DNA from: an uncultured Parabacteroides sp.
GTDB taxonomy: Bacteria > Bacteroidota > Bacteroidia > Bacteroidales > Tannerellaceae
Direction: 5' to 3'
Assembly: GCA_900552465.1 (NCBI GenBank)
Contig: URZO01000006.1
Coordinates: forward strand, 1-64,000
DNA length: 64,000 nt
The position numbers and the translations under genes were made by a program. Positions 43,898-52,079 of the stretch are shown here, piece by piece. The notes below the pieces were generated by a model. It ran no database searches. It was given only the letters and a program-made list of their open reading frames with translations, and was not told the origin of the DNA. Position 1 is the first letter of the stretch. Every line of letters starts with the position of its first letter.

Positions 43898-45442
43898 TTA
43901 GTGGATATTAGCCATACTTACCAGCGGCTCGTACAGTTTTTCTATATCCTGGGCGTCCAGTTCGATCGTGAGCTGGTCGCCGGGGAGAATGGTTTGTCCG
44001 GCGGGAGAGATGTCTTTATGGTCGCGATGGATATTCCGGATTATACAGTGGTTGGGCAGTTCGAGCGTATCGACCTCTTTACCGTCGAAGTAAGCGCCGG
44101 CCATGACTTCGATATTCAGGTTCAGCCGTTTCTGTTCCCGGAATACCGGCTTGTTGATCATCTCTTCATAAAACATGACGTTGAACGGCTTTATCTCCAA
44201 CAGTTCCGTGAAATAATAGGTGAGGCCCCCGACCACGATGGAGGGGTAGAAGACCTCGAAGTGGGCCGTGATCTCCGTGATAAGTATGATTGCCGTGATA
44301 GGCGTGCGGACGACGGCGATCAGGAATGCCGCCATTCCGATCAGCATGACATAGCTTACATGCTCCATCCCGATCACACCATGCCGGACCAGCACGAGGG
44401 CGAACAGTTTACCGATCAGTCCGCCGGTCACCAAAGTCGGAATAAAACTCCCTCCCGGTAATCCGGAGGAGAAGGAGAAGACGGTAAACACCATGTGAAG
44501 GAACATCATGCCGGCGATCCAGTAAAGATTATTGTTACCGCCTTCCGCCTGCTGCATCAGGAATTGTTCGCCTCCTCCGGTCAGATCGGTTACGGTCAGC
44601 GAAATGACGTATGCCATGACCAAGAGAGCTAACAGCTTGAGATATTCCGGTTGCCGGATGGCGGGGTACATACGTTTGGCATAGAGCATCAGCAGGGAAT
44701 AGAACTTACCGAAAACCGATACGATAACGGCAAAAAGAAGGTACAGTTTTATGTGCAGCCCTAACGGGAGATCGGGGACAATGGCCTGTATCCCGTGATA
44801 CGGGTTGATCGGGAAGATAGTGCTGGCAATCGTTCCGGCGACGACGCCCGCCAGAATCGTGGTAATGGCTGTTTTAGGGGCGTCGAAACGTTCGATCGAT
44901 TCGATGACCAAGGTGGCTGCCGCAAGAGGGGCTGCGAAAGCGGCAGCCAGGCCGGCTCCTGCGCCTGCCGCAAGAAGTTGTTTGCGTTCTCCGCTCAGGA
45001 TATGTCCCCATTTGCTTACCAGGTCGCCAATGTAAGAGCCCATCTGCACGGAAGGTCCTTCGCGTCCCATCGACAGTCCGCTACTGAGTGTCAGGACACC
45101 CCCGGTGAATTTAGCCAGCAATTGCCGCAGAGAATGCTTATATTCGATCCGGCCGTTGATGGCCCCACGTGTCTGCGAAATGCCTCCTCCCGATATATAT
45201 GGCCACCGTCTTACCAGCCATGCGACGAAACATAGTATTCCCCATAAGGCAAGGAACAGGGCTACATGATAATACCAGGGAGGGGAAGACCGGAAGAATT
45301 CTTTCCGCATGTTAAAGAATAGTTGCAGCAAATAATGATAGGGCACTGCCACCAGTCCGGTCAGCAGCCCTACGATCAGGCTCACGAAATAGAGCCTGGC
45401 GTCTACCAGCTTCAGCTTTACTATTCTTCGATTAACCTTCAT
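43898..45442 (-). CDS. ClC family chloride channel/transporter with C-terminal TrkA-C-like domain
   Basis: A 514-residue ClC protein with around ten membrane segments. Filter motifs include SGGGISQ (first), GREGPSVQMG with the gating glutamate, and GLPGGSFIPTL. Proton-coupled exchange is suggested by the conserved gating Glu. The last ~85 residues (NIEVMAGAYFDGKEVDTLELPNHC...LPGDQLTIEL) look like a TrkA_C regulatory domain. It could balance chloride and pH. It is monocistronic and downstream of the OMP gene on the same strand. Confidence 0.93.
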   Translation of the reverse strand: MKVNRRIVKLKLVDARLYFVSLIVGLLTGLVAVPYHYLLQLFFNMRKEFFRSSPPWYYHVALFLALWGILCFVAWLVRRWPYISGGGISQTRGAINGRIEYKHSLRQLLAKFTGGVLTLSSGLSMGREGPSVQMGSYIGDLVSKWGHILSGERKQLLAAGAGAGLAAAFAAPLAAATLVIESIERFDAPKTAITTILAGVVAGTIASTIFPINPYHGIQAIVPDLPLGLHIKLYLLFAVIVSVFGKFYSLLMLYAKRMYPAIRQPEYLKLLALLVMAYVISLTVTDLTGGGEQFLMQQAEGGNNNLYWIAGMMFLHMVFTVFSFSSGLPGGSFIPTLVTGGLIGKLFALVLVRHGVIGMEHVSYVMLIGMAAFLIAVVRTPITAIILITEITAHFEVFYPSIVVGGLTYYFTELLEIKPFNVMFYEEMINKPVFREQKRLNLNIEVMAGAYFDGKEVDTLELPNHCIIRNIHRDHKDISPAGQTILPGDQLTIELDAQDIEKLYEPLVSMANIH

Positions 45443-45474
45443 TCCCTTTTTAACAAGGGAGTATTCTGGTTAGT

Positions 45475-46335
45475 TTAGAAGCAGCGGATATATCCTAACG
45501 AATAGGTTTCATATAAGTTGTCTTTCATTCCGTGCGTATAGCGGAAAGAGATAATGTTCTTTTTGATCTCATATTTCAGGTTATTACGCCAGTGGATAGG
45601 ACGGTCTCCATTATTTTCATAGCCGTAGAAGCCCGCCAAGTTGGTGGCGAGTGTGAAGTTCCGGTACTTCCCGGTGAAACCAACTCCGTACGAAATCGCA
45701 TCGTTCTGCCGGTGCACCATATCATTCGTCATCCAGCAGTAAAAGCCTGCCAATGCCTGCATGCGGATGGAGGCTTGCCCGTCTGCGCTTTTCCACAAAT
45801 TTCGTCCGACGTTCACATCGAACCAATAGGACGCAGCATCCGTGAAACGGGCATCACACAAACGTCCGCCGCTGGCCGTCTTGATATTGGCGCTAACAAC
45901 GGCATCCACCCATTTCTCACTGTTCAGAACCTGAAAGAAAGAACTGATGATAATATCGCCATTATATTTGATCGGGCTTTCCGTTTCTACGGCAAAGCGT
46001 TCATCGCGTGTTTCCGGTGTCATTTTGTACTTTTCCTTGAAGCACCAGTTTATTTCTACTCCGGCACGTCCCCGGAAGAACGGCAACAGGGCGCGTCCTG
46101 CGATATCCCAGGTCTTATCACCTGTATAATAATGATATTCGCCCCGTACTTCCACTTCATACCGCTGGCTTACTTGTCCGTCTCTCATCTCCGGAATCGG
46201 AAAAGCGTTTGGCCCGAAGTAACGCGGGGAGTAAATAAGCAGTTCGGTCTTGTCGCGCCAGCTATCGGCATGGCAATCAAGTGCTGAGAAAGTAATTACA
46301 AGTGCAATTAGTAGTATTTGTGATAAATATTTCAT
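45475..46335 (-). CDS. Outer membrane beta-barrel protein, unknown
   Basis: From ATG 46335 the protein has 286 residues with a signal peptide ending near CHADS. Alternating Tyr/Trp/Arg strands and a C-terminal Phe suggest a beta-barrel. Conserved phrases such as RYFGPNAFPIPEMRDG and WRDKTELLIYSP recall a Bacteroidales family of unknown role. The track-length start at 46371 lies inside the -7 box, so it is rejected. It is 32 bp upstream of the ClC gene on the same strand and may be cotranscribed. Confidence 0.75.
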   Translation of the reverse strand: MKYLSQILLIALVITFSALDCHADSWRDKTELLIYSPRYFGPNAFPIPEMRDGQVSQRYEVEVRGEYHYYTGDKTWDIAGRALLPFFRGRAGVEINWCFKEKYKMTPETRDERFAVETESPIKYNGDIIISSFFQVLNSEKWVDAVVSANIKTASGGRLCDARFTDAASYWFDVNVGRNLWKSADGQASIRMQALAGFYCWMTNDMVHRQNDAISYGVGFTGKYRNFTLATNLAGFYGYENNGDRPIHWRNNLKYEIKKNIISFRYTHGMKDNLYETYSLGYIRCF

Positions 46336-46360
46336 ATAGAGGGTTCTTTTATTTCGGCAA

Positions 46361-46368
46361 CAAAAGTA
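46361..46368 (-). promoter_or_regulatory. -7 box of OMP-ClC genes
   Basis: Minus-strand TACTTTTG matches TAnnTTTG, 26 bp before the ATG at 46335. It is back to back with the -7 box of the ThuA gene. Confidence 0.5.
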
Positions 46369-46388
46369 CATATTTCATATTGATTTAC

Positions 46389-46396
46389 TACATTTG
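46389..46396 (+). promoter_or_regulatory. -7 box of ThuA-domain gene
   Basis: TACATTTG matches TAnnTTTG, 32 bp before the ATG at 46428. Confidence 0.5.
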
Positions 46397-46427
46397 CCTC
46401 ATACAAATCTTTAAACCATAAAATACC

Positions 46428-47342
46428 ATGAGACATTTACACTTAGGAAAGCTCTTGTTAGTAGTCTTTTCTCTTCTGTTAGCATGTACGGTTTCGGCCC
46501 GTAAACCGATTAAAACATTATTAATTACAGGGCAAAACAACCATAACTGGCAAGTGAGCCATGTCGTGTTGAAACAGATCCTGGAGAACTCCGGCCGTTT
46601 CGATGTCGACTTTGCCATCTCTCCGGGGCAGGGAAAGGATATGTCGGGTTTTGTCCTCGATTTCACCCCTTATCAGTTAGTTGTCTTGGATTATAATGGC
46701 GATTCATGGCCGGAAGAAACAAACCGCCGCTTCCTGGAGTTTGTCCAGAATGGAGGAGGAGTTGTGGTTTACCATGCCGCCGATAATGCCTTCTCCAAGT
46801 GGCCGGAATTTAATAAAATCTGTGCCTTGGGCGGTTGGGAAGGCCGTGACGAGAAGGCTGGCCCGTATGTGTATTGGCAGGACGGTAAATTGATTAAGGA
46901 CAGCTCGGCAGGCGTAGGCGGTTCACACGGACGTCAGCATGAATATATATTGAACGGACGTAACAAAGTACATCCGATCATAAAAGGTCTGCCCATGAAG
47001 TGGCGTCATGCCCAGGACGAACTCTACGACCGTATGCGCGGCCCGGGTAATATTCAGGATCTTTTATACACTGCCTATTCGGAGAAAGAAACAAACGGTT
47101 CCGGTCGCGAAGAGCCGTTGGTCTTTACTGTAGATTATGGTAATGCCCGTATTTTCCATACGATGCTCGGTCATGCTGGTCCGACGCCTGAAGATAATAT
47201 CGCTATGCAATGTACCGGTTTCCAGGTACTCTTGCTTCGCGGTGCAGAATGGGCTGCCACCGGCAAAGTAACCCAGAAAGTCCCGAAAGATTTCCCGACA
47301 GAGACAACTTGCTCATACCGGAAAGATTATAAAGAAAAATAA
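46428..47342 (+). CDS. ThuA domain-containing secreted protein
   Basis: A 304-residue protein with a signal peptide (about 1-24). The ThuA/glutamine-amidotransferase-like core has LLITGQNNHNW near residue 30, the strand LVVLDYNGDSW, and VQNGGGVVVYHAADNAF. It shows HPIIKGLPMKW near residue 185 and a conserved FHTMLGHAGP. ThuA proteins are linked to trehalose and other sugar use, but their reaction is not known. It is monocistronic, with a strong terminator. Confidence 0.88.
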   Translation: MRHLHLGKLLLVVFSLLLACTVSARKPIKTLLITGQNNHNWQVSHVVLKQILENSGRFDVDFAISPGQGKDMSGFVLDFTPYQLVVLDYNGDSWPEETNRRFLEFVQNGGGVVVYHAADNAFSKWPEFNKICALGGWEGRDEKAGPYVYWQDGKLIKDSSAGVGGSHGRQHEYILNGRNKVHPIIKGLPMKWRHAQDELYDRMRGPGNIQDLLYTAYSEKETNGSGREEPLVFTVDYGNARIFHTMLGHAGPTPEDNIAMQCTGFQVLLLRGAEWAATGKVTQKVPKDFPTETTCSYRKDYKEK

Positions 47343-47359
47343 GTATTTACTCTGAATAA

Positions 47360-47410
47360 GAAAGCGCGAATAACATATTTACTCATGTTATTCGCGCTTT
47401 CTGTTTTTTT
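47360..47410 (+). terminator. Strong intrinsic terminator of ThuA gene
   Basis: A perfect 17-bp stem (47360-47376 with 47385-47401) closes an 8-nt loop and is followed by seven T residues at 47404-47410. Confidence 0.93.
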
Positions 47411-47428
47411 AAGTTACAAAAGAAAATG

Positions 47429-47583
47429 ATAAGCAACAGTTCACGCTGTGTGGCGTGAAAATCATTTCATCAGTTCTTGTAGTCAAAATGTTTACCAGAT
47501 TCCACAGACAGAACGACTAATGATCCCTTCTTTTGATTTGGTAGTAAGAAGAGGATTGACCAATAAGAATGGCTGTTGCTTAT
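47429..47583. repeat. Dispersed element, left copy, with 11-bp inverted ends
   Basis: The block 47429-47509 is a related copy of 59333-59411: shared segments are ATAAGCAACAG, CACGC...GCGTGA, TGTAGTCA, TTTACCAGATT and CACAGAC, in the same order and nearly the same spacing. A 7-bp hairpin (TTCACGC 47440-47446 with GCGTGAA 47453-47459) lies inside. The end has CTGTTGCTTAT at 47573-47583, the exact inverse of ATAAGCAACAG at 47429-47439; this inverse overlaps the stop codon of the neighbouring minus-strand gene. Confidence 0.75.
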
Positions 47584-48350
47584 TGTGTGATAAAAATATT
47601 TTTAAACTTGAGTATTCTTAAATCAGGGGGAATTGATAGTATCCACTGGTGAAGATCTTCCAAAGTAACATCTCTTGTATATGGAATATCTTTTTTCAAC
47701 AAGACGAAAACAACAGAGATATTTTCAATCGGCTCTTGTGTCTCTTTTCGAATCTTATAATCTTGAGTGATCGGAAAAAAATTATGTTCATTAGTCTTCA
47801 ACATTTGCGACGGCTCTTCCTTATTGGGGTATACGATATTACCTTTGCCCGTTTCGTCAAACCAGAATATATGGATGTAACATACTTTAGTCGGACGAAT
47901 GCTGAATGAGATATTGTCCCCATCTCTGTAGGGTGTATCTCTTATTCCCTCTATATAAGCGTCGAATTCCAAGTCGCGTTTATTTTTCTTGATTCGAATA
48001 GTAGCTTCTATATCTACCGTATAGAATATATGTTTCTCTTCTGTAAGAATCTGTTCGTTGATGATTTTATAATTTATAATTTCTCCGGAGAGTTCCGAAC
48101 TGCTTGAACTTACAAAATAATTAAGACGATCGGAGACGGAGCCTGTATTTATAACAGTAAATAATTCTGATATGCCCGCTTTTTGCAAGGCGTTAGCTTT
48201 TGCCTCATCTATAGCTTTGCTTCTCGCATTTTCAGGCGTGATATTGGCTATTTCCCAATTCCCGGTAGCATAAACTTTCTTTGTTTGTGCGGAAAGAGCG
48301 GATATTGAAAGGAAAAAGAAACATACTATAATATAGAAAGTATTTCGCAT
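47580..48350 (-). CDS. LPP20-like / DUF4384-like secreted protein
   Basis: A 256-residue protein with a signal peptide ending at SALSAQ. Residues 25-130 resemble the LPP20/FlgT N-terminal fold (ARSKAIDEAKANALQKAGIS, then a conserved YTVDIEATIRI strand). The C-terminal ~115 residues resemble DUF4384, with SIRPTKVCYIHIFWFDETGKGNIVYPNKEE. DUF4384 is often found with caspase-like and kinase modules, which fits its neighbours. It probably has its own promoter at 48372-48405, so it may be expressed separately from the rest of the cluster. Confidence 0.7.
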   Translation of the reverse strand: MRNTFYIIVCFFFLSISALSAQTKKVYATGNWEIANITPENARSKAIDEAKANALQKAGISELFTVINTGSVSDRLNYFVSSSSSELSGEIINYKIINEQILTEEKHIFYTVDIEATIRIKKNKRDLEFDAYIEGIRDTPYRDGDNISFSIRPTKVCYIHIFWFDETGKGNIVYPNKEEPSQMLKTNEHNFFPITQDYKIRKETQEPIENISVVFVLLKKDIPYTRDVTLEDLHQWILSIPPDLRILKFKNIFITQ

Positions 48351-48371
48351 ATCAGATTTATCAACTGTCTA

Positions 48372-48405
48372 CAAAATTAATACAATCTCTTATTCTTTTT
48401 GCAAA
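48372..48405 (-). promoter_or_regulatory. Internal promoter before LPP20/DUF4384 gene
   Basis: Minus-strand TAATTTTG (48372-48379) fits the -7 box and TTTG at 48402-48405 lies 22 bp upstream, good Bacteroides spacing. It overlaps the end of the upstream gene. Confidence 0.55.
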
Positions 48406-49097
48406 TTCGTATTATTTGTTGAAATGATTTGTTTGATTCCTATCAGGCTGTCTAATTTGTCATGCAGGTTTTCTGCTTCTTGTTCCAAATTCTTATGGAT
48501 ATTTTGAACTGCAATATCGGCCGCAGCTTTAGAACTGTAAGATAGGCAAACCATTACCTCTACATTCTTATTGTTTAGATCTCTATATATCTCGATCTCT
48601 TTCGTTACGCGTCCTAAGTCAGCGATGATTAATTCTTTACTTGCCTGGACTGCTTTATTGATTGCAATTGCTTCCTCGTTTGATAATTCATTGTTCGAGA
48701 CACTGTTCTCAATGAGAGAACTAATGTTTGAACTCATAAGGCCTGCCAATTCGACTTTTGCCTGGTGAGTCGCTTGCATCTTGGCAGAGCTTGCATTTCC
48801 TCCGATAACCCTTGCATTGACAACAATGTATTCAGGTAGTCCGGATTCATTTGAAGCGACTGACTTCGTCCATGCACTTTCGATTTGTTTATCCAATGGC
48901 ATTCCGCCAATAAAAGTTTTGAACCCTTCTTTTTTGTATAACTTTGCCTCTTTTCGTGCCTGTTTGACGGCTGATTGTTTCAGCTCTTTTCTTAATTCTC
49001 CATTAGACGGGATAGAGTTTCCCTGTTTTTTGCTACTGCCGCATCCCATAAGAAGGATACAGAGACAGAAAAAGATAGATACATGTTTAGTTTTCAT
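48390..49097 (-). CDS. LPP20 family lipoprotein
   Basis: A 235-residue lipoprotein with lipobox LLMGC near residue 19, then a short Ser/Gln-rich linker. The phrase AVKQARKEAKLYKKEGFK followed by AKMQATHQAKVELAGLMSSNISSLIE matches the LPP20/FlgT-like fold. Such proteins are outer-membrane or periplasmic parts of surface machines. It is part of the minus-strand cluster with a caspase and BACON lipoproteins. An 80-bp AT-rich gap separates it from the preceding gene. Confidence 0.8.
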   Translation of the reverse strand: MKTKHVSIFFCLCILLMGCGSSKKQGNSIPSNGELRKELKQSAVKQARKEAKLYKKEGFKTFIGGMPLDKQIESAWTKSVASNESGLPEYIVVNARVIGGNASSAKMQATHQAKVELAGLMSSNISSLIENSVSNNELSNEEAIAINKAVQASKELIIADLGRVTKEIEIYRDLNNKNVEVMVCLSYSSKAAADIAVQNIHKNLEQEAENLHDKLDSLIGIKQIISTNNTNLQKE

Positions 49098-49176
49098 TAT
49101 GGTAAAATTTATATTAATTATCTGTTTGCTATATTATCTTTTTAATAATCGATTTGTGACATATAACCGGAAAAAA

Positions 49177-50601
49177 TTAATCTAAAATGTATATTTTGGC
49201 TTTTTCTTTTTTGTAACGAGGGATAGACTGTCCGACTTTTGCATGCAAATAGGTCGGATCACAGATGATATATTGTTCTCCCTTTATGTTAACAAAGTCA
49301 CCTGAAACAGAGGAGTTAAATTTGACGGCGGTTGTAACATGATCCGGATAATCCAGAAGAATGACCTGTAGCCCTAAAAAGCGTCTGACGAGCTGTGAAA
49401 AGAGTACAGACCTGTCTTCGCAATCTGAAAAGGGGTAGTAGAACAATTCTTCTGCAAAAAAGAACTTTTCCTGTCCAAACTGCTGCAAGTCGTTTTTGTA
49501 ACTAAATGCAGTTTGGACAAATTGTAATAGAAAATTGACCGACTCCCATTCTGTTTTATTTGAAAGCTCAGGAAGGATTTCTTTTTCAAGACTTTTTCGG
49601 GTTATATTGGATATTGGGGTATTTGCATAAACTGATATTTCTGTTTGTGGATAAGTTTGAAAGAAGTCGATTAAGTTCTTGTTTATGTTAATGGAATAGG
49701 TATTATCTTCTGTCTTACATTGTTTCGTATATAATGACAGCGCCAACCTAAACGGCCGTTTAGCCTGTAAACTCATGCGTTTATCCGTATTTGGATAATC
49801 TATAGAATACGAGTAGATGCCATTGCTGGCATCGGCATTTCCTATTATGTAATATCTTTCGTTTTCAAAATTGATAAAAGGTGTTCCGTATATGGTCGTC
49901 TGGAAAGAAATAAGGGAGATTAATTTGTTATTACATCTTCCGATTTTCATACGATATCCTAACTGATTCATTATGAACGTGGAAAATATTATCTGATTTT
50001 CTTTCTTTCCCGGATAAAAATTCTCTGTAATATGATTTAATAGCTGATACATGCCCCAATCGTTCAGGTTCATATCGTTCCGGTAAAAGAGAAGCTCATT
50101 TATCAATTCTCTATATGGAGCACCGGAAAGTTGTTTCCATATTGTCGCAATTGTTTTCTCTTCAGTATTAATAACAGAAAATGAAAATTCCGGGAAATAG
50201 TGGAATTGCAATTCTGATCCGTAATAAAGAATTGTTGTTTTTCGGGCATTTTCTTTGTTCGGATTTTGCGAATCCCATAGATTCAATTCCTCGAAAGAAT
50301 CTCTTTGCTGAATAATACTGTCTACGGTCAATTCAAATGATATAGCCGAACTCTCTTTGGATGTGGATATATCCATTTGGGGAAGAGGCTTTTTCGGCAC
50401 TGGGATAGGGTTGTTTATTTTGAACTTAATCCAGCTTTCTTCTATATATTTTATAAATGCAGAATTGATCGAATCATTATAAGTTTTGTATTGCTTACGT
50501 GTTTCCTGGCGAAACATATTGAACTGATCCTGAAAGTCATTTTGACCATAGGACGTTATGGACATCAGCAACAGGATACTGATAGAAATTAATTGCTTCA
50601 T
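49177..50601 (-). CDS. Secreted transglutaminase-like protein
   Basis: A 474-residue protein with a signal peptide ending near YGQN. The C-terminal ~100 residues hold a transglutaminase-like triad: Cys in PFSDCEDRSVLFSQLVRRF, His in YPDHVTTAV, and Asp in IICDPTY. The N-terminal ~350 residues are helical and beta-mixed with no family I recognise. The core could cleave or cross-link peptides in the envelope. It is directly behind the caspase gene, gap 15 bp, so part of one operon. Confidence 0.78.
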   Translation of the reverse strand: MKQLISISILLLMSITSYGQNDFQDQFNMFRQETRKQYKTYNDSINSAFIKYIEESWIKFKINNPIPVPKKPLPQMDISTSKESSAISFELTVDSIIQQRDSFEELNLWDSQNPNKENARKTTILYYGSELQFHYFPEFSFSVINTEEKTIATIWKQLSGAPYRELINELLFYRNDMNLNDWGMYQLLNHITENFYPGKKENQIIFSTFIMNQLGYRMKIGRCNNKLISLISFQTTIYGTPFINFENERYYIIGNADASNGIYSYSIDYPNTDKRMSLQAKRPFRLALSLYTKQCKTEDNTYSININKNLIDFFQTYPQTEISVYANTPISNITRKSLEKEILPELSNKTEWESVNFLLQFVQTAFSYKNDLQQFGQEKFFFAEELFYYPFSDCEDRSVLFSQLVRRFLGLQVILLDYPDHVTTAVKFNSSVSGDFVNIKGEQYIICDPTYLHAKVGQSIPRYKKEKAKIYILD

Positions 50602-50616
50602 TGGATTCTTTTTTAG

Positions 50617-52077
50617 TTATTTGATTAGCTTCCAACTTTTCCAGGCTTCGGAAATTGTTTTCGAAGTCTGCACCTGAGGGGTTTGCATTTTCCGGTTCAC
50701 ATCAAATGCATGAGATTTTACATTATTGATCAAATAGACTGCCAAGTCTGCATACGAAGTCTCTCCTTTGCTTTCTTGTAACTTTTTCAGAAGAAAATAA
50801 GTGAACATCCGGTGTTGTTTTTCCTCGTAAGGATAAGCAATTTCGGCGTCTGTTGTGGCACTGAAAACAACTAAGTTTCCATTGAGAGCCTCTTTGCGGG
50901 GAGTGACTTCGATTCCTGCTCCATCGACTAAAGCCGTTAGTGCGCCTTCACTGCTTTTTCCGCTAAAGCAGGCATCTAAGAATACTGTGGCGGAGAGCGT
51001 ATGCATGTTTGCCAAATCATGATACAAGTTTTCTGCTTTCAGGGCTGCCTGCAAGGTTGTCGAGCTACAGTCAACCGGCAACAGATGCATGCCATTTGTC
51101 TGTATATCGGACATTCCGTGACCGGAAAAGTAAAATATTACATGGATATTTCCATTTTTTGCTTGAGCTGCATTTTTCAGGAATTGGATCGAGGTCAGCA
51201 TATCGCCATAGGTCGCATCTGTTTTGCTAAAGATGTTCCGGGTAGGAATACCTAATGTGTTAGTGCAGTATTTGTAGAAAACCTTGGCATCATTCATCGA
51301 GAATCTTGTTTGGGATTCGTAATGATAATGTTCATTGCCGATAATAACGGCATACGTTTCATCGTTGACATTTCCCGTTTGTGGAATTCGTGTGTCTACA
51401 TCCGACAGAGCATATCCTTGTTGGATTTGCTGAAACTGTTTTCGATCCCTGTTTTCGATATTGACATTTGCCAACTTCATCAATTCCGAATCGTATGAGA
51501 TATTTAAGTGGGCATACGTGTTTTGTGCACGGCTGTCATATATAGCCTGCTGCCCATTCGAAAGAGTAAAAGTTAATTTATCCAGACCTATATAATTGTC
51601 TGAAAAAAAGAAATCCGGATTACTCACCTTTATCGAATCGAAATGAGCGACAAAATCTTTTGCCATTTTGCCACGCGGAACATTTACCGTCAATTGTCCA
51701 AATTGTTCGGACCGGATCAAAAAACATTCATTATCAGGGTCATAATCTCCCTCAATATGAAATTGATCCCAGTTGACCATTTCTGCGTATTTTGTCTTAT
51801 AAATGGCTAATGCTTCATCTTCCCATTTCTTGATTTGAGCTGTCCGGTTTGTCTCACTTGTCCGCTCCTTATATTGTGTCGTCGATTCTTCATACCGATC
51901 CCATTTAAGCCACGTTTGCAGGCGAGGTTCAACGTAGGAACGAACGTAGGTTTCTACGGGGACACGGTATTGGAACGGGGTGCTGATAGTATTGTCACTT
52001 TGTGCTACACTTTTAGATGAAAAGCAAAAAATGATTTGTATAATAAATATTTGAATTAAGAGTTTCATTTTATTCAA
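50617..52077 (-). CDS. Secreted caspase-fold (C14) protease
   Basis: A 486-residue protein with a signal peptide ending near SVAQSD. The caspase/metacaspase core spans about residues 245-470: YAVIIGNEHYHYE opening strand, the catalytic His in FYFSGHGMS, and the catalytic Cys in FLDACFSG. Activity should therefore be intact. The N-terminal ~240 residues are helical/beta and may regulate it. Bacterial caspases often act in stress or conflict systems, but this one is predicted to be exported. It lies 2 bp after the BACON/FGE lipoprotein gene, so is translationally linked. Confidence 0.88.
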   Translation of the reverse strand: MNKMKLLIQIFIIQIIFCFSSKSVAQSDNTISTPFQYRVPVETYVRSYVEPRLQTWLKWDRYEESTTQYKERTSETNRTAQIKKWEDEALAIYKTKYAEMVNWDQFHIEGDYDPDNECFLIRSEQFGQLTVNVPRGKMAKDFVAHFDSIKVSNPDFFFSDNYIGLDKLTFTLSNGQQAIYDSRAQNTYAHLNISYDSELMKLANVNIENRDRKQFQQIQQGYALSDVDTRIPQTGNVNDETYAVIIGNEHYHYESQTRFSMNDAKVFYKYCTNTLGIPTRNIFSKTDATYGDMLTSIQFLKNAAQAKNGNIHVIFYFSGHGMSDIQTNGMHLLPVDCSSTTLQAALKAENLYHDLANMHTLSATVFLDACFSGKSSEGALTALVDGAGIEVTPRKEALNGNLVVFSATTDAEIAYPYEEKQHRMFTYFLLKKLQESKGETSYADLAVYLINNVKSHAFDVNRKMQTPQVQTSKTISEAWKSWKLIK

Positions 52078-52079
52078 TT

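Noticed and set aside
47429..47583. Insertion sequence
   Set aside because: No transposase ORF; ends are only 11 bp. It is reported as a dispersed element instead.
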